Shown piece after piece: positions 5,524-6,635 of a DNA stretch of 6,635 nt. The translations under genes were made by a program, and so were the position numbers. The stretch is taken from assembly GCA_017380955.1 (NCBI GenBank), contig JAFOCZ010000147.1, positions 1 to 6,635 on the forward strand, in the 5' to 3' direction. Each line of letters begins with the position of its first letter. Position 1 is the first letter of the stretch. Source of the DNA: Alistipes sp. GTDB taxonomy: Bacteria; Bacteroidota; Bacteroidia; Bacteroidales; Rikenellaceae. Under the pieces are notes generated by a model. The model saw nothing but the letters and a program-made list of their open reading frames with translations. It ran no database searches and was not told where the DNA came from.

Positions 5524-5555
5524 CATTACTAATTACTAATTACTCACTACTAATT
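5524..5555 (-). repeat. AATTACT 7-nt tandem, end of composite E
   Basis: ATTACTAATTACTAATTACTC followed by ACTACTAATTAA. This matches, in reverse orientation, the left end of composite C, and closes composite E on the side of the downstream minus-strand gene. Confidence 0.8.
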
Positions 5556-5570
5556 AATATATACCTTACT

Positions 5571-5631
5571 TTTCACCTTTCACCTTTCACTTTATCCGTC
5601 TCCCCATCTCTCCCCATAACTACCCATTGAT
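5571..5631. repeat. TTTCACC 7-nt tandem and a stray array fragment
   Basis: About three TTTCACC units (5571-5593) are followed by a short piece resembling the 10-nt array (TCTCCCCATC, TCTCCCCATAACTACCCATTGATA, about 5598-5631). This suggests more than one round of repeat insertion or decay at this site. No gene is present. Confidence 0.6.
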
Positions 5632-5669
5632 ACAAGAAATATCTCTCGGGTTTGTTCTCTCTCCTCGCG

Positions 5670-5713
5670 CGGAGAATAAAGAAAGAGGTGTGCCCTTTCG
5701 CAGAACACACCTC
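5670..5713 (-). terminator. Intrinsic terminator of the minus-strand exported protein gene
   Basis: On the minus strand, GAGGTGTG (5713-5706) pairs perfectly with CACACCTC (5692-5685) around a 13-nt loop, followed by TTTCTTTATTCTCC. It lies about 30 nt downstream of the stop codon at 5744. Confidence 0.8.
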
Positions 5714-5743
5714 GTTGCATATAAAAATGCCTAAAAGACTCTA

Positions 5744-6635
5744 TTATGGGTTTACACCACCGTTGCCGAGTTGACCAGCATAACTACCAGTGAAACGACG
5801 ACCATACTCATCAGTGATATCGAACTCGAAGAGGTACTGTCCACGCAAGTGAGTAACTGTGATATAGCCAGAGTCCAAAGAACCCTTAACAGAGTTGTAG
5901 GTAACTGTAGAAGAGTCAGCCAACACATCGCCCAACTGCTGATAAGGTGCTACGTTATATGTACCAGCAGGGATAACCTTTGTACCACCAGAGTGCTGGA
6001 TGTGGAACATAATCTCCAAAGCGTTGTCAGAAGATCTACCAGTGAAGAGACACTCGCTAGTATCCTGAAAGTTCTTGTTGAACCACTTCCAATCGGTGCA
6101 GTTAACCTCGTTAGAGGTGTTACCAGAGAGGTCCATACCGCGTACTGCACCCGAATAGGTCAATGCCACAACGTCGTTACCAGCCTGGAATGAGCCATCG
6201 AACGAGATAGTCTGAGCGTCGGTATCTACAGCAACAACAAACGATGCCTCCGAGATGTCGGTTGCCAACGATGCGTTAGCACGGTAAGTGGAGTAGCCGT
6301 TGCGTGCAGCAGAGTTGAGCAAGATTGTGCCCTCGGCAGAAGAGTATGTGCCTGAAACAAGGCTATGAACATTAGCCTCCTCCATATAGAAACTAATTAC
6401 AGTCTGCATATCACCCAAGAGGTCGTCGTGCTCAACGAATGTTACGTTCCATACGTGACCACCCTCCTCGAGGTCTGACCAAGCCTCAACAACAGTGAAT
6501 GCGAGGTAGTTCAAACCAGGGTTGTAGTTTGCAGGAAGTTGCTTAATGGCGTACTCAAACGTATAGTCGCCATAGGTCAAAACGATGATAGCCTGACGGA
6601 GTGACTCCTCGTTAGCCGCAACATCGAAGGTCATA
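5744..6635 (-). CDS. Repeat-domain protein, probably exported (5'-truncated by window)
   Basis: At least 296 C-terminal residues of a protein whose gene continues beyond the window. The Met at 6634 is probably internal, since no signal peptide or lipobox follows it. The chain is rich in Gly, Thr, Ser, Tyr and Asn with alternating beta-strand patterns. Two tandem units are visible: about 62-166 (VWNVTF, TVISFYMEE, SGTYSSAEGTI, AQTISFDGSF, ALTYSGAVRG) and about 182-290 (DWKWFNKNF, LEIMFHIQ, AGTYNVAPY, VKGSLDSGYITV, YLFEFDITDEYGRRFTGSYAGQLG). This SGTY...GSY-unit pattern is familiar from Bacteroidales secreted or surface lipoproteins of unknown function. No catalytic motif is recognised. It ends with TAA and has its own terminator; it is convergent with guaA and functionally unconnected as far as can be seen. 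Confidence 0.85.
   Translation of the reverse strand, partial: MTFDVAANEESLRQAIIVLTYGDYTFEYAIKQLPANYNPGLNYLAFTVVEAWSDLEEGGHVWNVTFVEHDDLLGDMQTVISFYMEEANVHSLVSGTYSSAEGTILLNSAARNGYSTYRANASLATDISEASFVVAVDTDAQTISFDGSFQAGNDVVALTYSGAVRGMDLSGNTSNEVNCTDWKWFNKNFQDTSECLFTGRSSDNALEIMFHIQHSGGTKVIPAGTYNVAPYQQLGDVLADSSTVTYNSVKGSLDSGYITVTHLRGQYLFEFDITDEYGRRFTGSYAGQLGNGGVNP

Noticed and set aside
5771..6193. Plus-strand 140-residue frame opposite the exported protein gene
   Set aside because: It is antisense to a gene with clear repeated domains, and has no promoter or domain signal.
1..6635. tRNA, rRNA, integrase, transposase or toxin-antitoxin genes
   Set aside because: None was recognised on either strand; the repeats would need enzymes encoded elsewhere to move.

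Overview
The window looks like chromosomal DNA from a member of the Bacteroidota, most likely order Bacteroidales. The evidence is two promoters that fit the Bacteroides-type pattern (a TTG block, about 20 nt, then TAnnTTTG), AT-rich leaders without a clear Shine-Dalgarno sequence, the protein content, and a secreted-type repeat protein typical of that phylum. Genus cannot be settled from the sequence alone. An Alistipes-like or related gut organism is a reasonable guess, no more.

Layout, left to right. 1-394 is non-coding and filled with extragenic repeats. 395-1420 (minus) encodes a RepA/RecA-fold ATPase with a C-terminal helix-turn-helix. 1421-1661 is a compact divergent promoter region serving that gene and guaB. 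1662-3134 (plus) is guaB (IMP dehydrogenase). 3135-3465 is a complete composite repeat element whose right edge lies 7 nt from the next start codon. 3466-4992 (plus) is guaA (GMP synthase). 4993-5743 is a 750-nt convergent intergenic region holding the guaA terminator, a 79-bp tandem duplication, a third composite repeat in the opposite orientation, short tandem repeats and the terminator of the last gene. 5744-6635 (minus) is the C-terminal part of a repeat-containing, probably exported protein that runs off the window.

How the genes work together: guaB and guaA catalyse the two consecutive steps IMP -> XMP -> GMP. They lie in the same direction with no recognisable promoter or terminator between them, so they probably form one transcription unit from the guaB promoter despite the 331-nt repeat-filled gap. 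The ATPase gene and the exported protein have no visible functional link to purine synthesis.

The most unusual content is not protein coding. A modular composite repeat occurs three times. Its parts are a 7-nt AATTAGT tandem, a short TCRYCTC hairpin, a 10-nt-period array with a central dyad, a ~108-bp imperfect palindrome starting ATGTCATCCCGAG, a 15-nt linker, a second hairpin and an AATTACT tandem. The hairpin stems carry paired substitutions between copies, and the internal array is inverted in one copy relative to its neighbours. The composites fill every intergenic space except the divergent promoter region. No transposase or other enzyme that could mobilise them is encoded in the window. 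A previously undescribed protein system is not supported here; the repeat family is the best candidate for further work.
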